A stretch of 11,369 bases of DNA from Spirochaetia bacterium. Its GTDB lineage: Bacteria > Spirochaetota > Spirochaetia > Sphaerochaetales > Sphaerochaetaceae. The translations under genes and the position numbers were made by a program. Below the pieces are notes generated by a model that was not told where the DNA came from, searched no databases, and saw only the letters and a list, made by a program, of their open reading frames with translations. The stretch covers positions 1-11,369 of the forward strand of contig SABI01000061.1 of assembly GCA_009929055.1 (NCBI GenBank), in the 5' to 3' direction. This document shows, piece by piece, positions 1 through 6,320 of this stretch. Position 1 is the first letter of the stretch, and the number at the start of each line of letters is the position of its first letter.

Positions 1-158
1 CCTTTATTCTTAGTAATAAAATCATAGGCAATGAAATCTAACTCTTTAGTGGTAATCCCTACTTCTACTTTTGTTTCTAATAGGTCATGTAGTCTTGCTA
101 GAAGCCTGCAGGAGTCGTGAATATATTGTATTTGGTCGGGTGTTTTTAGTGTTATCAT
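1..158 (-). CDS. map: Methionine aminopeptidase type I, N-terminal part (cut by window edge)
   Basis: Only the first 52 codons are present; the gene runs off the low-coordinate end. The start ATG (158-156) overlaps the nusB stop codon in an ATGA arrangement, and AAGGA inside the end of nusB provides a ribosome binding site. The translation begins MITLKTPDQIQYIHDSCRLL and continues to a stretch reading VEVGITTKELDFIA. This matches the start of type I methionine aminopeptidases, which typically read IxLKTPeEIexIReAgri, then VxPGvTTxELD. The family removes the initiator methionine from nascent proteins in the cytosol using a two-metal centre; the metal ligands lie further on and are not visible here. 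The residue after VEV is Gly, where many homologues have Pro-Gly. The overlap implies translational coupling with nusB. Identification rests on this N-terminal pattern alone but is fairly firm. Confidence 0.85.
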   Translation of the reverse strand, partial: MITLKTPDQIQYIHDSCRLLARLHDLLETKVEVGITTKELDFIAYDFITKNK

Positions 159-577
159 GAGTGTTCCTTAACGATTGAATCAAGAATCCCATTGATAAAC
201 TTATAGTTAACTTCTCTACTGTATTCTTGTGATAATCGTACTGCTTCAGTAATAACAACTGAAGCATGTATTTCTTTATCATAAAGAATTGAAAAAACTG
301 ACATTCTTAAAATATTTCTATCGATGATATCGATTCTATCTAGAGGACGGTTAATAGAAAAACTTGACACAAGGGCATCAATTTCTTTTAAGTGTTCGAG
401 TGTCCCCGTAATAAGATACTTCGCAAAAAGGGCTGTTTCAGAGTCTAATAGCTCTTTTTCTTCATCATTTAATGTAGGAAAGTCTGGAGTTCCTGTTTGA
501 CTATAAAGAACTCCATTAAAATCGAGTGAATAGAGTGTTGAAAGGGCAATCTCTCGGCCCATATGTCTAGACCTCAA
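155..577 (-). CDS. nusB: Transcription antitermination factor NusB
   Basis: Encodes 140 residues, normal for NusB (about 130-150). NusB binds boxA RNA with NusE (ribosomal protein S10) and promotes antitermination and correct folding of rRNA transcripts. The all-helical NusB signature is clear: an Arg-rich N-terminus followed by ALSTLYSLDF (11-20), DRNILRMSVFSIL (86-98), and the C-terminal block VVITEAVRLSQEYS (107-120) followed by NYKFINGILDSI (124-135), equivalent to the family's INEAVELAKxY...KFVNGVLD. I chose the TTG at 577 because it keeps the basic RSRHMGRE segment expected at the NusB N-terminus. It lies 2 bases after the stop of the prolyl isomerase gene, with GGAG (588-591) 10 bases upstream, so translational coupling is likely. 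An ATG at 562 would give 135 residues and cannot be excluded. The stop overlaps the start of map. Confidence 0.93.
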   Translation of the reverse strand: MRSRHMGREIALSTLYSLDFNGVLYSQTGTPDFPTLNDEEKELLDSETALFAKYLITGTLEHLKEIDALVSSFSINRPLDRIDIIDRNILRMSVFSILYDKEIHASVVITEAVRLSQEYSREVNYKFINGILDSIVKEHS

Positions 578-579
578 CT

Positions 580-1617
580 TTACATTTCTCCTTTATACAT
601 GATCTCGATTGTGGCTTCACCTCTTAATTTTGCAACTAAGGCGTCAATTGCTCTAAGGTATGCTTCTTGTTTACTTCTATTAGTGAGTGTTTGACGGATA
701 TATTGTTTTACAGTAACTGTTGAGTCTGGATTGATTTTATCGGTAATTGAAAGGAGTTTAGGATCTGTATGAGTGGTAACTTTTACAATATGATACCCTC
801 CTTTAGATTCTAACACACCTGAAGGTTTGCCTAAATCTAAAGCAAATACTGCTTCAAAGAAAGCTGCCCCTAATGCATTTTTCATATTGTCATCATCATA
901 GGCGAGCCAACCGATATCACCCCCCTTATTTACTGAATCTAGATCTTTTGAGTACTTTGGAACAAGTTCTTCAAAGGTATAGGTGTTATAGCGTAAAAAT
1001 CTTGCTACAGTATCCATCTCTTTCTTTACTGCGGTTTTGGTCTCTGCAGTAAAAGGCATAAATATGTGTGATATTTTCACTAGCTCTGGATTTATAAATT
1101 CAGCTCTGTTTGTTCTATAGAATTCATTAATAGCTTCTTCTGTAGGTTCTTTAAAACTATTAATAACATTAAGCTGTGTTCCCTTTACATATTGGTCAAC
1201 TGTAGTAGAGTCTTTTAATATTTTCTTAAACTCAGAGAGGTTCATGTTGTAGCTTTGTTTTATAGCTAATTCAAATTGAGCATCACTAACGGGTTGACCA
1301 GCTTGTTCACTTAAGTATTGTTTTTGTTGATTAACAAGTGAAGTAACTTGAATATCTGTTAACATATATCCATCTCGAGTAGCACCTTGAAGGACTAATG
1401 CGTCATTAATCATCACATCGAGTACTTCTAGGGGATTTACAGGCATAGGAGAATTAGCGTTTGCAGCTTGAACTTGGTATTCAGCAACTCTACTGTTAAG
1501 CTCTTCTACAGTAATGGTTTCAAGTGTATTAAGTCGCACTGTTGCTGCGACTTCTGCAAAGAGGGAAAAAGAGGAAATAATCAATAATAGAAACACAATT
1601 CCTATCTTTTTTTTCAT
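580..1617 (-). CDS. Exported peptidyl-prolyl cis-trans isomerase, parvulin/SurA type
   Basis: A 345-residue protein with a Sec signal peptide: MKKK, a hydrophobic core (residues 5-19) and a probable cleavage after LFA at about 21. There is no lipobox cysteine, so it should be soluble in the periplasm. Residues about 30-175 form a helical SurA-like chaperone region. The parvulin isomerase domain lies at about 180-280, with KISHIFMPF (181-189), FEELVPKYSKD (215-225), GGDIGWLAYDD (232-242), FFEAVFAL (253-260) and GGYHIVKV (273-280). The two parvulin histidines (184 and 276) are present. The likely role is folding or chaperoning of envelope and outer-membrane proteins; PrsA/PpiC-like proteins are the alternative label, and I give no symbol because SurA and PpiC types are not cleanly separated here. 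The start ATG has GGAG at 1625-1628. The gap from the preceding gene is 16 bases, so it is probably co-transcribed. Confidence 0.9.
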   Translation of the reverse strand: MKKKIGIVFLLLIISSFSLFAEVAATVRLNTLETITVEELNSRVAEYQVQAANANSPMPVNPLEVLDVMINDALVLQGATRDGYMLTDIQVTSLVNQQKQYLSEQAGQPVSDAQFELAIKQSYNMNLSEFKKILKDSTTVDQYVKGTQLNVINSFKEPTEEAINEFYRTNRAEFINPELVKISHIFMPFTAETKTAVKKEMDTVARFLRYNTYTFEELVPKYSKDLDSVNKGGDIGWLAYDDDNMKNALGAAFFEAVFALDLGKPSGVLESKGGYHIVKVTTHTDPKLLSITDKINPDSTVTVKQYIRQTLTNRSKQEAYLRAIDALVAKLRGEATIEIMYKGEM

Positions 1618-1633
1618 TAGGTAACTCCAGAAT

Positions 1634-2047
1634 TTAAGAAATTTTTATACGTTTACCACACTCTTTTGCATAAGAAGGTGTAGTGAGGATATCTGAATAG
1701 GTGAGATACATCCCCTGCCCTTCCATTAATTTAAAAAGAGCTTGTAAAGTTTTAGTAGAACGAACAGATCCTTTTGTGATAAAAGCAGCACTACGCTTGC
1801 CCCCTATTGAGCCACACGATTTAAGAAAGGTTTCTATTTGTGGAGCGATCTTTCCACCCCACAGACTTAAAGGAGAAGCGACAATACCAATATAATCGTA
1901 GTAGGAGATAATTTTGCCTTGTTCTCTTGCCATGTCAACTATATCACAATCATGAGATTGTTCTTGAATCCCCTGTGCTAGAGCTGTACTTAGTTCTTTG
2001 CATAAGGATTTATTTAGTTTGTCATAGTAGAGAATGCAGGCTTTCAT
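1634..2047 (-). CDS. Small flavodoxin-like protein (FMN binding doubtful)
   Basis: A 137-residue protein read from ATG 2047. I prefer this over an in-frame ATG at 2080 because AAGGA sits 7-8 bases upstream of 2047, while the ATG at 2080 lies inside the stem of a hairpin. The pattern looks like a flavodoxin-type alternating alpha/beta fold: beta1 KACILYY, an acidic strand region CDIVDM, DYIGIVASPLSLWGGKIAPQ (a classical flavodoxin loop with G-G-K then a helix), GKRSAAFITKGSVRSTKT, then a C-terminal helix KLMEGQGMYLTYSDI and the closing GKRIK. The phosphate-binding loop after beta1, normally S/T-x-T-G-N-T, reads YDKLNKS and lacks the usual glycine/threonines. Flavin binding is therefore uncertain. 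The function is unknown. It lies between secG and an exported prolyl isomerase and reads in the same direction. Family assignment is by fold pattern only. Confidence 0.6.
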   Translation of the reverse strand: MKACILYYDKLNKSLCKELSTALAQGIQEQSHDCDIVDMAREQGKIISYYDYIGIVASPLSLWGGKIAPQIETFLKSCGSIGGKRSAAFITKGSVRSTKTLQALFKLMEGQGMYLTYSDILTTPSYAKECGKRIKIS

Positions 2048-2071
2048 AAAGGTATCCTTTAATAACAGACA

Positions 2072-2096
2072 TGACCGCATAGGGTATATGCGGTCA
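2072..2096 (-). terminator. Hairpin after secG, possible leaky terminator or processing site
   Basis: A perfect 10-bp inverted repeat, TGACCGCATA (72-81 of the 2000s) and TATGCGGTCA (2087-2096), closes a 5-base loop 28 bases past the secG stop. In the minus-strand transcript it is preceded by an A-rich stretch and followed by UGUCUGUUAUU, which is U-rich but interrupted. This makes it at best a weak intrinsic terminator that would let part of the transcription continue into the flavodoxin-like gene 25 bases on. A role as an RNase stop or mRNA-stabilising 3' end for the glycolytic transcript is equally possible. The inverted repeat is directly seen; its role is inferred. Confidence 0.45.
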
Positions 2097-2124
2097 AATC
2101 ATCTTTTCTAATCAAATTATAAAT

Positions 2125-2442
2125 TTAATTAGAGCTTGATTGATTCCACCATTCTGTTGATTCTTGGACTTGGTCAGTTGTGACTAAATCTGTAAGAGTA
2201 TCAGTAGATGGAGTTTTGTTAATTACCGCTAAAAGAAGGGCAATTACTAAAAATGAACCCCCTAAAATAGCAGTAATTTTTGTGAGAACTTTACTTGATT
2301 GAGCACCAAAAGTAGAATCACTTCCACCACCAAAAACTCCTCCAAGACCAGAGCCACTATCACTTTGAATTGCAACCAATAGTACGAGCAAAAGGCTCGC
2401 AAGAACAAATAACACTAGAAGAATAATTCCAATAACACCCAT
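2125..2442 (-). CDS. secG: Preprotein translocase subunit SecG
   Basis: Encodes about 105 residues when read from ATG 2442. A TTG at 2454 would add four residues, but GGAG at 2449-2452 sits six bases before the ATG and overlaps the end of tpiA, so the ATG is the better start. The protein shows the SecG layout: a first membrane helix (about 2-26, VIGIILLVLFVLASLLLVLL), then the diagnostic glycine-rich cytoplasmic loop (GSGLGGVFGGGSDSTFGAQS) and the following KVLTKITAILGG, and a second membrane helix (about 53-77). A polar, Ser/Thr/Asn-rich C-terminal tail follows. SecG joins SecYE in the inner membrane and assists SecA-driven export. The tpiA-secG adjacency is common in bacteria. Translation is probably coupled, since the ribosome site overlaps the tpiA stop codon region. 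Confidence 0.93.
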   Translation of the reverse strand: MGVIGIILLVLFVLASLLLVLLVAIQSDSGSGLGGVFGGGSDSTFGAQSSKVLTKITAILGGSFLVIALLLAVINKTPSTDTLTDLVTTDQVQESTEWWNQSSSN

Positions 2443-2454
2443 AGTTTTCTCCAA

Positions 2455-3213
2455 TTAATCTTTGTATTGCACGATGGGTTTAAATTGGTCTACTGAAAGA
2501 GAAGCTCCACCCACGAGCGCCCCATCGATATGTTCCATTGCCATAAGGGAAGCAACATTCGAAGGTTTTACTGAACCACCATACTGTATTATAAGGGAAT
2601 TAGCAACACTTTCACTCATAACCTTGGCAACGAGATTTCTAATAAATGCATGAGCATTATTAGCGTCATCACCTGTAGCGGTCTTTCCAGTTCCAATAGC
2701 CCATACTGGTTCGTAAGCAATAATGACGTTGGTCATCTCTTTTTCACTTACACCCTTCAAGCCTTCTACAACTTGTCTCTCTAGAACTGCTTCAAGTTGA
2801 CCATTTTCTCTTTCACTTAAGGTCTCCCCTACGCAAAGGATAACTTCTAGTCCTTTATTAAGGGCAAGATGAACTTTTCTATTAATAAAAGCATCATCTT
2901 CATGATAGATTGCTCGTCTTTCGCTATGGCCTAATATTACATAGGTAACTCCAGCATCTTTTAACATATCAGCTGATACTTCACCAGTAAATGCTCCTGA
3001 AATTTGGTCACTCATGTTCTGAGAAGCTACTTTAATACTACTTCCTTTTAATGCACTTACCACAGAAGGGATAGTAATAAAAGGAGGTGCTACTACAACA
3101 GTAACATTTTTATCTACGTGAGTTAATGAATCTTTTAAGGCAGTTGCAAACGCAGCCCCTTCTGTTGGACCCATATTCATTTTCCAGTTTCCTGCAATAC
3201 ATACTTTTCTCAT
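2455..3213 (-). CDS. tpiA: Triosephosphate isomerase
   Basis: A 252-residue, full-length TIM barrel that interconverts dihydroxyacetone phosphate and glyceraldehyde 3-phosphate in glycolysis and gluconeogenesis. All signature elements are present: AGNWKMN (7-13, substrate-binding Asn9 and Lys11), catalytic His96 in ILGHSERR (93-100), catalytic Glu168 in AYEPVWAIGTG (166-176), where the IGTG-KTAT segment forms the flexible lid loop 6, and the phosphate-binding YGGSV (211-215) and GALVGGASL (231-239). No key residue is missing. The start ATG lies 5 bases after the pgk stop codon, with GGAG about 11 bases upstream inside the end of pgk, so it should be co-expressed with pgk. It is followed immediately by secG. 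Confidence 0.98.
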   Translation of the reverse strand: MRKVCIAGNWKMNMGPTEGAAFATALKDSLTHVDKNVTVVVAPPFITIPSVVSALKGSSIKVASQNMSDQISGAFTGEVSADMLKDAGVTYVILGHSERRAIYHEDDAFINRKVHLALNKGLEVILCVGETLSERENGQLEAVLERQVVEGLKGVSEKEMTNVIIAYEPVWAIGTGKTATGDDANNAHAFIRNLVAKVMSESVANSLIIQYGGSVKPSNVASLMAMEHIDGALVGGASLSVDQFKPIVQYKD

Positions 3214-3218
3214 ATTCT

Positions 3219-4400
3219 TTACTTCTCCAAAGCTTTTATTCCAGGCAACTCTTTTCCTTCTAAAAATTCTAAGGAAGCTCCACCACCTGTTGATACATGG
3301 TCTATTTTATCAGCAAAACCAAACTTATTTACAGCAGCCACACTATCTCCGCCACCTACTACAGTTACCCCTTTACAGGAAGCTACCATTTGGGCAACAG
3401 TTTTTGTCCCATTTGCAAAAGAGTCAAATTCAAAGACTCCCATAGGGCCATTCCACACAATAGATTTAGCGGTTTTAAGTACTTCATCTATTTTTTTAAT
3501 AGTAAGTGAACCAATATCCATCCCAATTACATCATCTGGAATATCTACTGAATCTATTACAATAGGAGTTGCTTTATCACTAAATTCTTTAGCCCCTATG
3601 TGGTCAAGTGGAAGAATAACTTCAACTCCCTTCTCTTTAGCTTTTGCTAAGAATGAGGAGGCAACTTCAATATAATCTTCTTCTAAAAGTGATTTACCAA
3701 TAGAATGGCCTAATACTTTTAAGAATGTATATGCCATTCCACCTGCGATAACAATCGAAGAGCAATTATTAAGGAGTGATTCCAACACACTTATTTTAGA
3801 AGAAACTTTCGAACCCCCAATGATTGCTACAAAAGGTTTATCTGGATTTTCTAATAAAGGAGCAAAGAATTTCACCTCTTTTTCAATTAAAAATCCTGCA
3901 GCTGAAGGGAGGAAATGGGCAACCCCTTCTGTTGAAGCATGAGCTCTATGAGCTGTACCAAAAGCATCATTTATATAGACATCTCCGTAACTTGCTAATG
4001 TTTTAGCAAATTCTGGATCATTTTTTTCTTCTTCTTTATAAAAACGGACATTTTCTAATAAAAGAATTTGACCAGGAAGTAAACTTTTAACTTGTTCACT
4101 CACAACATCACCAATAACATCTTTTGCAAGAATTATTTCCTGATCTAATAATTCACTAAACCGCTCAGCAATTGGAGCCATGCTAAATTCAATATTTTTA
4201 GTCCCTTTTGGTCTGCCAAAGTGACTCATTACTACAACAGAAGTCCCTTTTTGCTTTAATATGTAGCGGATAGTTGGTAAGGCGCTCACGATACGAGTAT
4301 CATCACTTACTTTCCCATCTTGAAGAGGGACATTGAAATCAACGCGGATGAGAACTCTTTTATTAGTTAAATCCATTTGTTCAATAGTTTGTAATTTCAT
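3219..4400 (-). CDS. pgk: Phosphoglycerate kinase
   Basis: A 393-residue, full-length enzyme that transfers the acyl phosphate of 1,3-bisphosphoglycerate to ADP in the cytosol. Visible motifs (numbered from MKLQTIEQ): RVDFNVP (19-25), DTRI (34-37), SHFGRP (59-64), ENVRF (116-120), AFGTAHRAHAS (146-156), GGSKVSSKI (195-203, nucleotide side), WNGPMGVFE (316-324), GGGDSVAA (349-356) and STGGGASLEFLEG (370-382). Start choice: two tandem ATGs lie at 4403 and 4400, downstream of AGGAG (4406-4410). The second has the more usual 5-base spacing and gives the conserved N-terminus. A GTG at 4430 would add ten unconserved residues and lies inside a hairpin stem, so I reject it. The gene follows gap across a gap of about 70 bases that contains a strong hairpin, and runs straight into tpiA. 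Confidence 0.98.
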   Translation of the reverse strand: MKLQTIEQMDLTNKRVLIRVDFNVPLQDGKVSDDTRIVSALPTIRYILKQKGTSVVVMSHFGRPKGTKNIEFSMAPIAERFSELLDQEIILAKDVIGDVVSEQVKSLLPGQILLLENVRFYKEEEKNDPEFAKTLASYGDVYINDAFGTAHRAHASTEGVAHFLPSAAGFLIEKEVKFFAPLLENPDKPFVAIIGGSKVSSKISVLESLLNNCSSIVIAGGMAYTFLKVLGHSIGKSLLEEDYIEVASSFLAKAKEKGVEVILPLDHIGAKEFSDKATPIVIDSVDIPDDVIGMDIGSLTIKKIDEVLKTAKSIVWNGPMGVFEFDSFANGTKTVAQMVASCKGVTVVGGGDSVAAVNKFGFADKIDHVSTGGGASLEFLEGKELPGIKALEK

Positions 4401-4419
4401 CATAACTCCTACATCATAT

Positions 4420-4450
4420 CTAATGCGCACCCATTGAATAGGTGCGCATC
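4420..4450 (-). other. Strong intercistronic hairpin between gap and pgk
   Basis: ATGCGCACC (4423-4431) and GGTGCGCAT (4441-4449) form a perfect 9-bp GC-rich stem around a 9-base loop. In the RNA the loop ends can add U-G, A-U and U-A pairs, extending the stem to about 12 bp with a three-base loop. No U-tract follows in the minus-strand transcript (it reads UAGAUAUGAUG), so this is not a standard terminator. It lies between the gap stop and the pgk ribosome binding site, about 12 bases before AGGAG. A plausible role, inferred from known gap-operon biology, is protecting or processing the gap 3' end so that GAPDH is made in excess of PGK. Confidence 0.7.
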
Positions 4451-4469
4451 GATTATGTTTAAAAAATAC

Positions 4470-5474
4470 TTAAGCCATTAACTTTTTAGCTAAGTCAACA
4501 ACACGGTTTGAATAACCCATTTCATTGTCATACCAAGACATGATTTTAAAGAATTTAGGTCCCATTTTCATGGTTAATTCTGAATCATAAATTGATGAGT
4601 GGGTGTTTCCTTTTACATCAGATGAGACAATTGGATCTGTTGTATATTGGAGATATCCTTTCATTGGACCATCTGCTGCTGCTTTCATTGCTGCATTGAG
4701 TTCTTCAATTTCACAATCTTTTTCTAACAGTACAGTAAGGTCAACGATACTTCCTGTAGGAGTAGGAACACGCATTGCACCACCATTAAGTTTTCCTTTT
4801 AATGAAGGAATAACTTCGGAAACTGCTCTTGCTGCACCTGTTGTTGTAGGAATGATAGAGAGGGCAGCTGAACGACCTCTTCTCAAGTCTTTGTGTGGCA
4901 TATCTAACACAACTTGGTCGTTAGTATATGCGTGAACAGTAGTCATGAGACCTCTTTCAATTCCAAAAGAATCGTTGAGTACTTTAGCAATAGGAGCTAA
5001 ACAGTTAGTAGTACATGAAGCGTTTGAATAAGCTTCTAAGCTTAAATCAAGTTCTTCATCATTTACACCACAGACAATAGTTTGATCAATTTTATCTTTT
5101 GCAGGAACAGTAAGGATAACTTTTTTTGCTCCAGCTTTGATGTGGTCTTTGTAACCACCTTTGGGACTTTCGGCAACAGAGAATACTCCTGTCGATTCAA
5201 TAGCGATATCAACACCTAAAGCCTTCCAAGGGAGTTCTGCAGGATTGCGAACGGCATAGATTTTAATCTCTTTTCCATCAACGACGATTGCATTTTCTTT
5301 AGCTTCGACGTTCTTGTTGTACACACCGTAAGTTGAATCATATTTGAGAAGATGGGCCAATGTTTTAGGATCTGTAAGATCATTGATTGCCACCACTTCG
5401 ATGTCTTTGTCTTCAAAAGCGATTTTGAAAACGTTTCTGCCAATACGACCGAAGCCGTTAATTGCAATTTTCAT
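4470..5474 (-). CDS. gap: Glyceraldehyde-3-phosphate dehydrogenase, type I, NAD-dependent
   Basis: A 334-residue, full-length enzyme that oxidises glyceraldehyde 3-phosphate to 1,3-bisphosphoglycerate with NAD+ and phosphate. The Rossmann motif NGFGRIGR is at 6-13. Asp32 (ND at 31-32) at the end of the second strand favours NAD over NADP. The active site ASCTTNCLAP places catalytic Cys154 with His181 (TTVHAYTNDQ). Further conserved blocks are RRGRSAALSIIPT, GAARAVSEVIP, RVPTPTGSIVDLT and WYDNEMGYSNRV near the C-terminus. The start ATG has GGAGG at 5484-5488, ten bases upstream, a strong site. It is the first gene after a promoter at 5513-5542 and heads the run gap-pgk-tpiA-secG. Because the Cys and nicotinamide-site residues are intact, I call it the glycolytic enzyme rather than an erythrose-4-phosphate dehydrogenase. 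Confidence 0.98.
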   Translation of the reverse strand: MKIAINGFGRIGRNVFKIAFEDKDIEVVAINDLTDPKTLAHLLKYDSTYGVYNKNVEAKENAIVVDGKEIKIYAVRNPAELPWKALGVDIAIESTGVFSVAESPKGGYKDHIKAGAKKVILTVPAKDKIDQTIVCGVNDEELDLSLEAYSNASCTTNCLAPIAKVLNDSFGIERGLMTTVHAYTNDQVVLDMPHKDLRRGRSAALSIIPTTTGAARAVSEVIPSLKGKLNGGAMRVPTPTGSIVDLTVLLEKDCEIEELNAAMKAAADGPMKGYLQYTTDPIVSSDVKGNTHSSIYDSELTMKMGPKFFKIMSWYDNEMGYSNRVVDLAKKLMA

Positions 5475-5512
5475 TAAAAATTTCCTCCATAAAATAGGTA
5501 TATATCATAACT

Positions 5513-5542
5513 AGTATAATAAATATTAAAGGTATGAGTCAA
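5513..5542 (-). promoter_or_regulatory. Sigma70-type promoter for the gap operon
   Basis: On the minus strand TTGACT (5537-5542) and TATACT (5513-5518) are each one base off consensus and separated by 18 bases. The -35 box begins only four bases past the corC stop codon. Transcription would start near 5506, giving a leader of about 30 bases that contains the strong GGAGG of gap. No operator inverted repeat is apparent in the short leader. The match is read directly; activity is inferred. Confidence 0.75.
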
Positions 5543-5546
5543 CGAA

Positions 5547-6320
5547 CTAGCCTCGTTTCATAACAATTTTCACACTATTGATTTTATGACCTTCTATTTC
5601 TTGTACAATAAAATCGATTGAATCAAAGGTTACTTTCTCTTGAGAAGCGGGAATTCTTCCAAATTGTTCAAAAACAAACCCCCCAATAGTTTCTGCCTCG
5701 AGGTCAGGTAAATTAAGGTGTAGTCGCTCATTTACTTCATCAATACTGGTTCTGGCATCACATAAATAGATACCATCGCCCATTTCAATGATGTCTTCAT
5801 CTTCATCATCATCAAATTCATCTTGGATATCTCCAATGATGACTTCTAAAATATCTTCCATGGTTACTATTCCAGAAACTCCACCATATTCATCAATTGC
5901 TACTGCAATGTGAACTTTTCTTTTTTTAAATTCCCTGAGAAGTTCATCAAGACGTTTTGTATCTGGAACAAAATAGGGTTTACGCATACATTTTCTTATT
6001 TCAAGTGGTTTTGTTGGGATAATACTCACAATATCTTTTACATATAAAATACCAACAACATTGTCTATAGTTTCAAAATAAACTGGATAGCGAGAGTATC
6101 CCTCTTCGGCTATTGTCTCAAGTAATTCCTCTTTTGTGGCTGTGTCGCTAATAAAACTCACATCAATTCGAGGTACCATCACCTCTTTTACACTTGTTTG
6201 TTCTAATTCTTCAATGCCTTCAATCATATCTCTTTTTTCAGAAATAATGAGAGTCTCTTCATTTTCCTTTTTATATTTATTTCTTTTAAAAAAAGGGATG
6301 AATTTTTGAGAAAGTTTCAC
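5547..6320 (-). CDS. CBS-pair protein of the CorC/TlyC (hemolysin C-like) family
   Basis: A 257-residue protein beginning at GTG 6320, which overlaps the ybeY stop in a GTGA arrangement and has AGGAG eight bases upstream. Layout: a basic N-terminal tail, a CBS-domain pair at about 45-165 including VMVPR (47-51), SRYPVY (76-81), VVGILYVKDI (88-97), HIAVAIDEYGGVSGIVTMEDILE (137-159, a hallmark of the family), then an acidic linker DEFDDDEDED (167-176), then the CorC_HlyC domain (about 180-255) with TIGGFVFEQFGRIP (211-224). There are no membrane segments and no DUF21 domain, so it resembles the short CorC/TlyC type. CorC was linked to Co/Mg efflux, and the spirochaete TlyC was named as a hemolysin but is of uncertain function; CBS pairs usually bind adenine nucleotides. 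Its place directly after ybeY is conserved in many bacteria. Confidence 0.9.
   Translation of the reverse strand: MKLSQKFIPFFKRNKYKKENEETLIISEKRDMIEGIEELEQTSVKEVMVPRIDVSFISDTATKEELLETIAEEGYSRYPVYFETIDNVVGILYVKDIVSIIPTKPLEIRKCMRKPYFVPDTKRLDELLREFKKRKVHIAVAIDEYGGVSGIVTMEDILEVIIGDIQDEFDDDEDEDIIEMGDGIYLCDARTSIDEVNERLHLNLPDLEAETIGGFVFEQFGRIPASQEKVTFDSIDFIVQEIEGHKINSVKIVMKRG

Noticed and set aside
85..282. A minus-strand 65-codon frame overlapping nusB and map
   Set aside because: It lies in a different frame from both real genes, has no family-like pattern, and both overlapping genes are well supported.
2116..2121. A perfect TATAAT on the minus strand after secG, as a promoter for the flavodoxin-like gene
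   Set aside because: No acceptable -35 box lies 16-18 bases upstream, and TATAAT is expected by chance in DNA this AT-rich.
2462..2653. Plus-strand open frames inside tpiA, pgk and the flavodoxin-like gene (2462-2653, 3297-3509, 3824-4006, 1701-1895)
   Set aside because: All are antisense to well-conserved coding sequence and show no protein-like features.
4603..4935. Plus-strand open frame of 110 codons inside gap
   Set aside because: It is antisense to the most conserved part of GAPDH, has no ribosome site or recognisable domain, and is best explained as a shadow of gap codon bias.
5216..5467. Minus-strand 83-codon frame within the 5' half of gap
   Set aside because: Out-of-frame shadow of gap; the overlapping gap frame carries all conserved residues.
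5442..5490. A possible short upstream frame starting at an ATG just before the gap GGAGG and overlapping the gap start
   Set aside because: The ATG has no ribosome site of its own and the frame ends after about ten codons; probably a coincidence of the GGAGG context.
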